The notes under the pieces were generated by a model, which had not been told where the DNA came from, made no database searches, and worked only from the letters and a program-made list of their open reading frames with translations. Both the position numbers and the translations under genes were made by a program. A stretch of 41,323 nt of DNA from a virus: the IMG/VR virus record IMGVR_UViG_3300025314_000044, positions 1 to 41,323 of that record; one strand, 5' to 3'. Position 1 is the first letter of the stretch. Each line of letters opens with the position of its first letter. Of the stretch, positions 1-6,376 are shown piece by piece.

Positions 1-140
1 TGAGCCGAAAACGCTTGTGAAGGGCGGGAAGGTGCTGACAGTCATTGGTGGGCCATTCCCCGGCAAGATCGGCGACCCGAACAAAAAGCCGAATCCATGC
101 GGACATTTCACGCTGACGGTCGTCTGTACGTGCAAAGTCC
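1..140. repeat. Left copy of the 140-bp terminal direct repeat
   Basis: These bases repeat at 41184-41323 with a constant offset of 41183. The match is exact from 15 to 140 (126 bp) and differs only at positions 3 and 14. A small gene reads through the join in one frame, so the ends belong together. An exact stretch of this size is typical of assembler overlap on a circular or circularly permuted molecule. True terminal redundancy is the alternative. Confidence 0.9.
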
Positions 141-247
141 ACGAACACGTCTGTAAGGGATGTGGCCGTATCTGGGCTGATCACACAGATGGGCATTACG
201 AAATAGCCGACCCGCACAAGAGAACGACGAAGGAGCCCCCACAGTGA
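2..247 (+). CDS. Small Cys/His-rich, zinc-ribbon-like protein (3' part; gene starts at 41179)
   Basis: The frame is open to the left edge and is the continuation of the gene beginning at 41179, giving about 83 residues across the join. The middle carries a CTC motif followed by HEHVCKGCG, a spacing that suggests a metal-binding ribbon or knuckle. No family was recognised and the function is unknown. The stop overlaps the next GTG start (GTGA). The first codons here read EPKTLVKGG, against APKTIVKGG in the right-end copy, the only difference between the two copies. A GTG at 17 could serve as start if the molecule were truly linear, but the upstream start is better. Confidence 0.7.
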   Translation, partial: EPKTLVKGGKVLTVIGGPFPGKIGDPNKKPNPCGHFTLTVVCTCKVHEHVCKGCGRIWADHTDGHYEIADPHKRTTKEPPQ

Positions 248-450
248 GCTACGTCGCAAAAGACCCCGACATCCGGGTTGCCCAAGTTTTTCAGCAGAAG
301 TGGGAGCCGCTCGGTATCGATGGCGTAATTATCCTGACTATGAAGAAGGGCGTGATCACCGGTGGCGTCACCTACGGGAACACGAAGCGGCTCTGTGCTG
401 ACTACGGCACAAGGCTGGATGAGCTCATCAACACGGGCGTCAGGCCATGA
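244..450 (+). CDS. Small hypothetical protein
   Basis: A 68-residue protein starting at a GTG that overlaps the stop of the previous gene by four bases, which implies translational coupling. It shows no membrane segment or signal peptide. The sequence has a mixed alpha/beta look, with a hydrophobic strand (DGVIILTM) and a C-terminal helix (RLDELINTG). It belongs to the early rightward operon of small genes leading to the helicase at 1445. No family recognised. Confidence 0.6.
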   Translation: MSYVAKDPDIRVAQVFQQKWEPLGIDGVIILTMKKGVITGGVTYGNTKRLCADYGTRLDELINTGVRP

Positions 451-463
451 AGGAGAGAACGCT

Positions 464-730
464 GTGCCAAAAACGAAGATCGAATGGACCCAAAGCGCCG
501 ACGGATCGGCTGGGTATTCCTGGAACCCTATCCAGGGCACCATGGGCAAATCGCATCGCCCCCATACGACACCGGGGTCGCGAACACCCCGCCAAAGCGA
601 AATCCATGACATGGTCGACTCGGTCATCCTGGCGAAATTCGGCGGTTCGTTCCTCGACTGGCTTGTCCAGGTCCGGGCATTGGGCGGCGTGGACAAGCTG
701 CCAGGGCAGAGAATTACCATTGCGAAATGA
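464..730 (+). CDS. Small protein with a DUF5131 (Gp37/Gp68)-like N-terminal remnant
   Basis: An 88-residue protein from a GTG at 464, preceded by AGGAGAG at 451-457. Its N-terminus reads KTKIEWTQ followed by SWNPIQGT, resembling the KIEWT...WNP opening of the DUF5131/Gp37-Gp68 phage proteins. In that family a cysteine cluster follows; here there is none, and the rest (HDMVDSVILAKFGG) is unrelated in appearance. I read it as a remnant or chimera rather than a functional member. It sits between two other small early genes and ends in an ATGA overlap. An upstream ATG at 447 in another frame is less convincing. Confidence 0.5.
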   Translation: MPKTKIEWTQSADGSAGYSWNPIQGTMGKSHRPHTTPGSRTPRQSEIHDMVDSVILAKFGGSFLDWLVQVRALGGVDKLPGQRITIAK

Positions 731-750
731 GCAAACCAGGAGGACTGACA

Positions 751-993
751 ATGGCCGAATCGGGATGTGGAATCTATGAGAAATCCGGGCGGTTGAAGCG
801 CCGCGTGGCGGTTGCGATGGTCATGAACGCGCTGGAAGAACTACCATGCCCGCTGCCAGGCGGATGGGGTGGCATCATGGCTGACGCCGCATGTTTCGGA
901 ACGAGTCACGACGTGAGTTGCGCTGCCCACGAAGGGCGGAAAATCATAGCCGGCGGTAAGCCCGTGGTGGCACAATCTCGCATTGAGCCATAA
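751..993 (+). CDS. Small hypothetical protein
   Basis: An 80-residue protein. The ATG at 751 was chosen because AGGAGG lies at 738-743 with good spacing; an ATG at 727 would overlap the previous stop but lacks a comparable site. The protein contains five cysteines spread through the chain but no clear metal-binding spacing. No family was recognised. It is part of the early rightward operon upstream of the helicase. Confidence 0.5.
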   Translation: MAESGCGIYEKSGRLKRRVAVAMVMNALEELPCPLPGGWGGIMADAACFGTSHDVSCAAHEGRKIIAGGKPVVAQSRIEP

Positions 994-1014
994 TCTGGAC
1001 AGGGGGTATCTAAG

Positions 1015-1299
1015 ATGTCCGTCTCAAGCCAACTGAGCAAGGAATTGCGCCGTACATTTCCCGGTCTGACGTGCACCCGGCTGGAAACGATATGGCGCTG
1101 GGTGGTCGCCATGCCTGAAGGACGGGTGATGCTGCCCGACGCAGACCTGGTCAATCCCGAAGAAATCATTGTGGCGCTGCACCTTGCACGTCACCTGGCC
1201 TATCGGAACACCGCCGAACTCCAGAAAACCATCCGTGGGCTGTCGGCCCGTAGAAAACGACGGCTCTACACCAAGAGCTTCGGCGAAATCACGCCTTGA
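1015..1299 (+). CDS. Hypothetical protein upstream of the helicase
   Basis: A 94-residue basic protein, mostly predicted helix, with an Arg/Lys-rich C-terminus (SARRKRRLYTKS) that could contact nucleic acid. The ATG at 1015 follows a G-rich stretch (CAGGGGGT) acting as a plausible ribosome site. It is the last small gene before a 145-bp leader and the helicase. No family recognised; a DNA-binding role is only an inference from charge. Confidence 0.55.
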   Translation: MSVSSQLSKELRRTFPGLTCTRLETIWRWVVAMPEGRVMLPDADLVNPEEIIVALHLARHLAYRNTAELQKTIRGLSARRKRRLYTKSFGEITP

Positions 1300-1330
1300 C
1301 ACGATCAGAATGCCGGGATAAGCTGCGGCC

Positions 1331-1396
1331 GGTGAGACCGTGATGCTCTACAGATATTGATCCCAAACCCTGTCCTGGCCGTGCGGCGGTCTCACC
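1331..1396 (+). promoter_or_regulatory. Long-spaced inverted repeat in the helicase leader
   Basis: GGTGAGACCG at 1331-1340 is perfectly complementary to CGGTCTCACC at 1387-1396, with 46 bases between. The pair occupies most of the 145-bp non-coding gap (1300-1444) before the helicase gene. It could form an RNA leader structure or be two half-sites for a regulator. No promoter elements were convincing in the gap. Confidence 0.45.
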
Positions 1397-1444
1397 AACC
1401 CCCATGCACGCCAGGGCTGGGGGCGGGATTTTGCGAGGGTCGGA

Positions 1445-2932
1445 GTGGCAGAACCACCAGACGGCGATATTCGCAATCCACCGCAGGCACTCGATGTGGA
1501 AGTCGCTGTCCTGGGGGCCATGATGCTGGCAGCCGGCGCCGCTCCTGTCGTGATGGGGATCCTCGAACCAACAGATTTCTACCGCCCCGCTCATCAGAAA
1601 ATCTACTCTGCCATGTACCGGCTGGCCGAACGATCGGCGCCGATCGACATCGCCACGGTCGCCAGTGAACTGGAGAAAACTGGAGACTTGCAGAAGTGCG
1701 GCGGGCCGAACGCGCTGATCGACATCGCCGCTTCGGTCTGCACGGCAGCCAGCGCACCCGCACACGCGAGGATTATCAAAGACAACGCCCTGTTGCGGCA
1801 ATTAATAGAACACGCCACTGATCTGGCCGAAGTCTGCCGGAATCACCCTGGCAACATCGCCGAAATGATCGGCCAAGCGCGGAACCGCCTGGATACTATC
1901 GCCTGTCGTGCTGAGCCTGGACGACAGCGCAATGAGGGAGTAACGCAGATGATGGACACGATTCAGCCTGAAGCCATCGACTGGATGTGGAAACCGTGGA
2001 TACCGCTGGGAAGCGTCTCCATTCTCGAAGGGGATCCCAAAGTAGGAAAATCCACCATCACCTTGCAGCTCGCGGCGATTGTCTCCCGCGGCTGGGGGTT
2101 CCCGGATGGCGACGGCAAGCCCGGCGCACCCTATGGACCCGCCAACGTGATCCTGATGAACTCCGAGGACCCGCTGGCAACCGTGTTGCGCCCCCGGCTG
2201 GATCATGCCGGAGCCGATTGCACCCGGATATTCGCGCTCACCGGTGTCCAATGGCGTAACGGCGCTGTCGACTCCGAGCGCATGGTCACGTTGCAGGACG
2301 TAGACACCATCGAACAAGCGATCATCAAATTTGACGCCAAACTGGTCATCATCGACCCCATTCAAGCATACTTTGGAGCTGGCGTCGATATGCACAGGGC
2401 CAACGAGACGCGGCCGGTCTTGGCAGGACTCGGAGCTATTGCCGAACGCCAGCGGTGCGCCGTGCTCCTGGTGAGACATTTGCGGAAAATGGGTGGATCC
2501 GCGACAGCCCACGGCCTGGGCGGCGTGGACATTTTCGGCTACGCCCGGTCGATACTCCTGGCATGGCGGGACCCCGACGACCCCAACCGCCGCATTCTCG
2601 CCCACACGGCCACCAATTTCGCCCGCGAGGCCAAGTCCCTGCTCTACACTCTCGATGATGGATTCCGCTGGTGCGGTGTCGATGACCGGACTGCCGAAGA
2701 CCTGGCCAACCAGCCACAGCAACGGGGAGAACGCAAGCCCGCCGCCGACCGAACCGCCGAATGGCTGCACTCCCTGTTGAGTGATGGCCAGATACCGGCC
2801 AATGAGGTCTATGCCAAAGCAGCCCGGGAGGGCTACGGAATTGGCAGTGTCAAAGCCGCGAAAACCATGCTTGGTGTTGAATCATGCAAGGTCGCTGCAA
2901 TCTGGGTCTGGAAACTCCCCAACGCTCAATAA
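1445..2932 (+). CDS. Replicative helicase: DnaB-like N-terminal domain fused to an AAA_25 (RepA-like) ATPase
   Basis: A 495-residue protein from a GTG at 1445. Residues about 12-125 (PQALDVEVAVLGAMML ... FYRPAHQKIYSAM) match the DnaB helicase N-terminal domain. Residues about 180-400 form a RecA-fold ATPase of the AAA_25/RepA type: Walker A GDPKVGKST at 196-204, Walker B in LVIIDPIQAYFG near 300, then a VRHLRK segment. Residues about 430-495 are a winged-helix-like tail (LLSDGQIPANEVY ... MLGVESCKVA). The likely role is 5'-3' unwinding at the phage fork, with the N-domain perhaps recruiting host primase. The usual DnaB C-terminal domain is replaced by AAA_25. It is the terminal gene of the early block, which holds the recombination genes, and converges with the leftward operon. 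Confidence 0.85.
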   Translation: MAEPPDGDIRNPPQALDVEVAVLGAMMLAAGAAPVVMGILEPTDFYRPAHQKIYSAMYRLAERSAPIDIATVASELEKTGDLQKCGGPNALIDIAASVCTAASAPAHARIIKDNALLRQLIEHATDLAEVCRNHPGNIAEMIGQARNRLDTIACRAEPGRQRNEGVTQMMDTIQPEAIDWMWKPWIPLGSVSILEGDPKVGKSTITLQLAAIVSRGWGFPDGDGKPGAPYGPANVILMNSEDPLATVLRPRLDHAGADCTRIFALTGVQWRNGAVDSERMVTLQDVDTIEQAIIKFDAKLVIIDPIQAYFGAGVDMHRANETRPVLAGLGAIAERQRCAVLLVRHLRKMGGSATAHGLGGVDIFGYARSILLAWRDPDDPNRRILAHTATNFAREAKSLLYTLDDGFRWCGVDDRTAEDLANQPQQRGERKPAADRTAEWLHSLLSDGQIPANEVYAKAAREGYGIGSVKAAKTMLGVESCKVAAIWVWKLPNAQ

Positions 2933-2966
2933 GAAGAACGCTAACCCCCACGACTGCCGCCATTTA

Positions 2967-2996
2967 GACCATATTCGCCACGCGGCGAACATGGTC
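2967..2996. other. Strong hairpin between convergent operons
   Basis: Two 13-base arms (2967-2979 and 2984-2996) pair with a single A/C mismatch around the loop ACGC. Neither strand has a T-run after the stem, so it is not a classical intrinsic terminator. It lies 35 bases after the helicase stop and next to the terminator at 3001-3034. It may block read-through, protect the mRNA 3' end, or be a protein-binding dyad. Confidence 0.55.
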
Positions 2997-3000
2997 CACA

Positions 3001-3034
3001 AACGAAAAGGCCGCCCAAAACCCGGACGGCCCCC
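3001..3034 (-). terminator. Rho-independent terminator of the leftward operon
   Basis: On the minus strand GGCCGTCC and GGGCGGCC form an eight-pair stem with one mismatch (3009-3016 with 3024-3031) around a seven-base loop, followed by TTTTCGTTT. It lies 22 bases beyond the last leftward gene. On the plus strand no T-run follows. Confidence 0.7.
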
Positions 3035-3055
3035 TCGTAGTTCTTCCGCGATCTC

Positions 3056-3151
3056 TCAGAAAATGAACCGCATCACCTGCCAGGCAACCCAGCCCCAGCA
3101 CAACAGACCGATCGCCACAACCCCCGTCTTCAACCACCGCGTAAATCTCAT
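3056..3151 (-). CDS. 31-residue single-pass membrane peptide
   Basis: Starting at the ATG at 3151, which overlaps the stop of the HTH gene (ATGA), the frame encodes a basic N-terminus (MRFTRWLK) followed by one hydrophobic segment (TGVVAIGLLCWGWVAWQVM). That layout is an inner-membrane peptide. A longer frame from 3253 exists, but its extra residues lie inside the HTH gene and look like a shadow. The function is unknown; last-gene membrane peptides in phage early operons are sometimes exclusion or host-takeover factors, which is only an analogy. Confidence 0.5.
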   Translation of the reverse strand: MRFTRWLKTGVVAIGLLCWGWVAWQVMRFIF

Positions 3152-3375
3152 TTCGTCTCTCCGTTCTGTTGTTCGATCTGTTGCATCCGACGCGCAACCG
3201 ACTCCCGCATCGCCCGATGTGGCTGACGTTTCCCCGACTCCCATGCCGCCCATGTTGCCGCTGTCACCCCGACCATAGCGGCGCAGATCTCCTGGCTGAT
3301 GAGCCAGTCAGGACGCATCCGCGGCAATCCCAGCCGAAACGCACGGCACTTCTCCGACCATGCTGGCCCGGTCAT
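3148..3375 (-). CDS. Small helix-turn-helix (Xre-like) DNA-binding protein
   Basis: A 75-residue protein whose middle (LISQEICAAMVGVTAATWAAWESGKRQP) has the pattern of an Xre/Cro-type helix-turn-helix: a helix, a short turn, then a recognition helix ending in W-E-S-G-K-R-x-P. The start ATG overlaps the upstream stop, and its own stop overlaps the next ATG. Targets could be the palindromes in the 5545-6400 control region or the early promoter; neither is shown. It is a candidate repressor or Cro-like regulator. Confidence 0.7.
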   Translation of the reverse strand: MTGPAWSEKCRAFRLGLPRMRPDWLISQEICAAMVGVTAATWAAWESGKRQPHRAMRESVARRMQQIEQQNGETK

Positions 3376-3662
3376 GGCTGCACCTTCGCAATCGCGGCGC
3401 GAAGCTGTGCGAGTAACGGATTGCCGCCCGGCGGCGGATTATTGGCACAGATCACCTCACAGATCATGGCATAATGCGCCTCCGCCGCCCGGCACGCCTC
3501 CAGCAATTCCGGCGCAGCCGCCAACAGACGAGCGTCCGCAAACCTGGCGCACTGGGCAATGTAAAAACTGACATTTTCTGAGTCTGAAAGAACGCATGGA
3601 AACCCTCCCGTCCCGTCGTTAAAAGCAGTCCATGGCCCCGGTGTGTGCTTCTCCTTGCTCAT
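3372..3662 (-). CDS. Phage protein of the 'HTPGPW' family, unknown function
   Basis: A 96-residue protein opening with HTPGPWTA and containing DARLLAAAPELLEA. This combination is common in small phage proteins of unknown function found in early regions. The C-terminal half is predicted helical. The ATG at 3662 lies about 20 bases after the ArdC-like gene, with an AGAGGGGAAT ribosome site. The stop overlaps the start of the HTH gene. Confidence 0.75.
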   Translation of the reverse strand: MSKEKHTPGPWTAFNDGTGGFPCVLSDSENVSFYIAQCARFADARLLAAAPELLEACRAAEAHYAMICEVICANNPPPGGNPLLAQLRAAIAKVQP

Positions 3663-3682
3663 TCGATTCCCCTCTCGGTTGA

Positions 3683-4171
3683 CTAGGCTGCCACTTGTTC
3701 CTGATTGAAAAGATCGACAGACTTTGCAACTGGTTTGGACTTGGCTTTCTCCGCTTTGAATGCCGACCTGGACTCCGCCGTCACCCCTTCCGTCTGGTCA
3801 ATCCCAAAAATTGACGCCAAAGCAAAGTGAAGATCCCCCGCATCAGTGGTTTGGGGTTTCCCTTCTTCCAATTTCGGTGCGCCAATCGGCACCCAAATGC
3901 CGTACCCATGCTCACCCTTGCGTACAATTCTGTCAGCCTTGCGCCACTGGTCGAAACCACCGACCACCGACGCCTTGCACCCCTGGTACATGACCATTAG
4001 TTGATTGTGGACCGACAATGCATGCCCCGCAATCGTGGTGATACTGGTACTGCCAATCGCTTGAGCTTGTTGTTCTGGTGTCATGCCACTGATGCGTTTT
4101 GCTAATTCGCGCATTCTCTGGCGTTTCTCTTGCGCCACTGCCCTTTGTTCGTCCGTAACATGCCGTCCCAT
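3683..4171 (-). CDS. ArdC-like N-terminal (ssDNA-binding) domain protein
   Basis: A 162-residue protein. The segment HNQLMVMY ... VGGFDQWRKADRIVRKGEHGYGIW is typical of the ArdC N-terminal domain (PF08401), a single-stranded-DNA-binding module of anti-restriction and phage/plasmid proteins. The metallopeptidase domain of full ArdC is absent; the tail ends in a polar, lysine-rich linker. The ATG at 4171 follows GGGAGAAG, so it was preferred to an upstream ATG at 4255 that would overlap the AAA+ gene. Next to a clamp-loader-like ATPase, a role in binding ssDNA during replication or protecting entering DNA is likely but inferred. Confidence 0.7.
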   Translation of the reverse strand: MGRHVTDEQRAVAQEKRQRMRELAKRISGMTPEQQAQAIGSTSITTIAGHALSVHNQLMVMYQGCKASVVGGFDQWRKADRIVRKGEHGYGIWVPIGAPKLEEGKPQTTDAGDLHFALASIFGIDQTEGVTAESRSAFKAEKAKSKPVAKSVDLFNQEQVAA

Positions 4172-4191
4172 GTCCGCTTCTCCCTTTCGGC

Positions 4192-4833
4192 CTACTCGCT
4201 TAACATTTCGCCCATTTCGATCCGACCTAAACACTCCCGAAAATTCTGACTGCAACGGTTGACAAGCTTGATGTATTCACTCTCTGGCCTACCGTCCAAA
4301 CCCTCCAGTTCCGCAATGGTTTTTAACCGCTTTGCAAACTTCGGAGTCACACCTTGACTCCCAAGACTCAGACACACGCACCGACTCGCAAATGGCCCAG
4401 CATCCATTTTTGTCTCCTCGAACAAATCATTCCCTTCGTGCGTGGTCGTGAAAATGACCACCGTGTTGCTCCGAAGCCCCTCTAAAACGTCCAGAAGAAT
4501 CTCGACAATCGGCTTGCTAAGCCCATGCGCTTCGTTTACAATCAACGCATAGCCAGGTTTCTCCCCCATAGCTACGTAAGCCCAATGATCCTGTAATTCC
4601 CGGAGACTGCCAACCGTCAACTGCCGACCGACTATCTCCCTGGTATTCCATTGATCGGCTACATGACTCGCAATGATTCGCGCCAGTGTGGTCTTGCCAA
4701 CACCGCTCTTGCCCGTGATCCAAAACGCCCGGCCTCCAAGATTCGACCGCATTCGCTCAATTACTGCAACCGACTTCTCTTGCCCGATTACTTCCGATAG
4801 ACTGGCCGGTCTGTACTTCTCGCTTAGATTCAT
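4192..4833 (-). CDS. Clamp-loader-like AAA+ ATPase
   Basis: A 213-residue protein opening MNLSEKYRPASLSEVIGQE, like RFC and DnaX clamp-loader subunits. Walker A is GKSGVGKTT (41-49). The Walker B region is ALIVNEAH (96-103), with Asn where Asp is expected. Sensor 1 lies in VVIFTTT and an SRC motif, the arginine-finger motif of clamp loaders, at 150-152. The C-terminal lid is short and there is no obvious collar domain. The ATG at 4833 follows GAGGGGAT and matches the family N-terminus; longer starts run into another gene. It may remodel the host clamp or help load the helicase. No phage clamp or polymerase was seen. Confidence 0.75.
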   Translation of the reverse strand: MNLSEKYRPASLSEVIGQEKSVAVIERMRSNLGGRAFWITGKSGVGKTTLARIIASHVADQWNTREIVGRQLTVGSLRELQDHWAYVAMGEKPGYALIVNEAHGLSKPIVEILLDVLEGLRSNTVVIFTTTHEGNDLFEETKMDAGPFASRCVCLSLGSQGVTPKFAKRLKTIAELEGLDGRPESEYIKLVNRCSQNFRECLGRIEMGEMLSE

Positions 4834-4876
4834 ATTGAACCTATCCCCTCGGCACGCCCCCCCCACGTTGGCGCCG

Positions 4877-5098
4877 TCATTGGTCACTCTCCGCCCCGAT
4901 CGCTTCGATTGCCGCTGACTCATTGGCATGAGGCCCAGACCACGCCCAGGCGTTCCCAGTTTCGCCCTCATCCGTCTCCGCAGCGTACCATCCCAACTGG
5001 CAGCCGTGAGCGTCGTCAAAGTGTTTCGGAATGGCGTAAAATGACACCCATTCCCGCGTACCGTCCGCATTCTTGGTCATTTCTCCTGTGACAATCAT
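4877..5098 (-). CDS. Small acidic hypothetical protein
   Basis: A 73-residue protein from the ATG at 5098, directly preceded by AAAAGGAGG. It is rich in aromatic and acidic residues (EWVSFYAIPKHF, GWYAAETDEGE), suggesting a compact beta-rich fold. No membrane segment and no family recognised. It lies between the winged-helix-like gene and the AAA+ gene. A longer frame from 5257 was not chosen because it would overlap the upstream gene and lacks a ribosome site. Confidence 0.6.
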   Translation of the reverse strand: MIVTGEMTKNADGTREWVSFYAIPKHFDDAHGCQLGWYAAETDEGETGNAWAWSGPHANESAAIEAIGAESDQ

Positions 5099-5199
5099 TA
5101 CATCCTCCTTTTCCCCGCCGACCCCATTGCCAACGGTTACATCTATATAATCGGAAATGCTTCTGGAAATGTCAAGGGAAATCTTGCGGTTTTCGCTAC

Positions 5200-5544
5200 T
5201 CAACCTAAATCTGTATGATTCTGGACAGCTACCCGAAAACGCCAATACCAATGCCAATGCACCTTGTAGGACTCTATCCCCAATAACGCCTTGGCTTTAC
5301 GTAATGGCTCCAAACGCAACCCCACCTTCGCGCCAGCCCCCACTATCTCCCGGAAAGACCGCCCACCATCGGCCAAATACACCCGCAAAAACGACTCCGC
5401 TCGAAACTGAACTGTCTGATGATCTGGCGCCGACGATAACCCATGCGCCGTATCCCAAGCTACAAGTTCCGCTTTCTGCCGCGCCCTGATCTCTGTGAAC
5501 TCCCGCAAATGCCTAAACTCTAATTCCTCACGTGTGGTTTCCAT
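5200..5544 (-). CDS. Stand-alone winged-helix-like protein resembling the helicase C-terminal tail
   Basis: A 114-residue protein, first gene of the leftward operon, with AGGAGG eight bases before the ATG. The C-terminal half (FLRVYLADGGRSFREIV ... KAKALLGIESYKV) aligns by eye with the tail of the helicase at 1445-2932 (LLSDGQIPANEVY ... AAKTMLGVESCKV). Both end in an aromatic strand (HWHWYWRF against AAIWVWKL). The N-terminal half is helical and charged. It is probably a DNA- or primer-binding winged helix. It could compete with or assist the helicase, or regulate the origin region beside it. Confidence 0.6.
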   Translation of the reverse strand: METTREELEFRHLREFTEIRARQKAELVAWDTAHGLSSAPDHQTVQFRAESFLRVYLADGGRSFREIVGAGAKVGLRLEPLRKAKALLGIESYKVHWHWYWRFRVAVQNHTDLG

Positions 5545-5708
5545 TTCGCATTCCTCCTAACCACAATACGAAAATACCCTGGAGAATGTTGGTATGTGAA
5601 GGTAGTAAGATCGCCAGACCCCCCACCACACACACGAAAATCATCCACCTTCTTGAACTCAGAGACCACAAAATAAGAAAACCAAACATCGTGTAAGTAT
5701 AAGAGAGA

Positions 5709-5735
5709 CAATAATATAATATATTAAAATTCGAT
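5709..5735. other. AT-rich tract, possible DNA unwinding element or promoter
   Basis: The stretch is nearly all A and T (alternating TAATATAATATATTAAAA), against a clearly GC-richer genome. It lies 165 bases before the first leftward gene. It could melt easily at an origin or supply -10 elements for the leftward promoter; no clear -35 box was found. Confidence 0.4.
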
Positions 5736-5800
5736 TCGCGAGGACGACTTCATGTAGATGGATGATTTCTCTCTGTTTGTGCCACCATCTGCCGATCTTC

Positions 5801-5820
5801 GTACGTTGATGTACGTTCAT
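5801..5820 (+). repeat. Tandem 10-bp repeat
   Basis: GTACGTTGAT is followed at once by GTACGTTCAT, differing at one base. Ten-base spacing puts both copies on one face of the helix, which suits cooperative protein binding. Confidence 0.55.
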
Positions 5821-6092
5821 TGTCTATGCACTAAAATTGTGCGCGAAACTGCACCAAGTGATTCATTTGCAACACCCATCCGTCATCCACGCGCGATCAA
5901 TAATATATTTACGTGATCAGCTCGAACCGACATGAGTCTATTCCGATAGAGTGCAGGTCCGCAGTGCCACCGAAAGACGACGCGATTAGGGCCTCTTGGG
6001 GGCACTTTCTCCACTGGTCCGGCCCCAGGAGTCGAACGCTGGCGCGAATCGCCGACCTTCCCTGCCAGGCGGCCCGAATGGGGGAATTGGCG

Positions 6093-6109
6093 GGGGCAGT
6101 CACTGCCCC
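6093..6109. promoter_or_regulatory. 17-bp palindromic operator candidate
   Basis: GGGGCAGT and ACTGCCCC are perfect inverted repeats around one central C. The length and odd-centred symmetry resemble Cro/repressor operators. It lies upstream of the iterons in the divergent region. The HTH proteins at 3148-3375 and 34757-34999 are possible binders. A related half-site (GGGGGCAC) lies near 5999. Confidence 0.5.
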
Positions 6110-6151
6110 TATTTCGCTGCCGCAGGCTGTGGTTGATCATGGTTGTGCCAA

Positions 6152-6216
6152 AAACCATCGTCAAACCATCGTCAAACCATCGTCAAACCATCGTCAAACC
6201 ATCGTCAAACCAGATC
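6152..6216 (+). repeat. Iterons: five exact 11-bp repeats plus a partial copy
   Basis: AAACCATCGTC occurs five times head to tail (6152, 6163, 6174, 6185, 6196), followed by a degenerate copy AAACCAGATC. An 11-bp period is close to one helical turn, so a protein would bind all copies on one face. Such arrays are typical of iteron origins and of some autoregulated promoters. It ends 39 bases before the terminator stem at 6255. Confidence 0.85.
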
Positions 6217-6254
6217 AAAACAACAGCGCTGGCATGGGGAATAGGGGCATGGTG

Positions 6255-6284
6255 TCCCAGGGCGACAATCTGGGAGTCTTTTTT
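6255..6284 (+). terminator. Rho-independent terminator upstream of the late genes
   Basis: TCCCAG (6255-6260) pairs with CTGGGA (6270-6275) around a nine-base loop, followed by GTC and six T's (6279-6284). It points toward the late genes, so some transcript must start upstream in the control region. It may end a short leader RNA, insulate the late genes, or act as an antitermination-controlled switch. Confidence 0.65.
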
Positions 6285-6376
6285 CCATTGTCCGGTAACA
6301 CGATCCCTACGAGGGAGAGGGGGGCATATATAAATCGGGTAAGGAATCCCTTGTTTCGGTTGTTTGCGGAAATTTC

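Noticed and set aside
1802-2770. 322-residue open frame opposite the helicase
   Set aside because: It lies wholly antisense to a gene with clear Walker motifs and has no recognisable motif or ribosome site.
5520-5711. 63-residue leftward frame upstream of the winged-helix-like gene
   Set aside because: No ribosome site, overlaps the start of a better gene, and composition looks non-coding.
6015-6085. tRNA-like 3' end on the minus strand (GTTCGACTCCTGG...ACCA)
   Set aside because: The T-loop-like and ACCA parts are suggestive, but no acceptor partner, proper D-arm or seven-base anticodon loop can be drawn. Could be a tRNA fragment (old attachment site), but no integrase was seen.
6151-6216. 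Possible CRISPR array
   Set aside because: The 11-bp units are directly adjacent with no spacers, so they are iterons.
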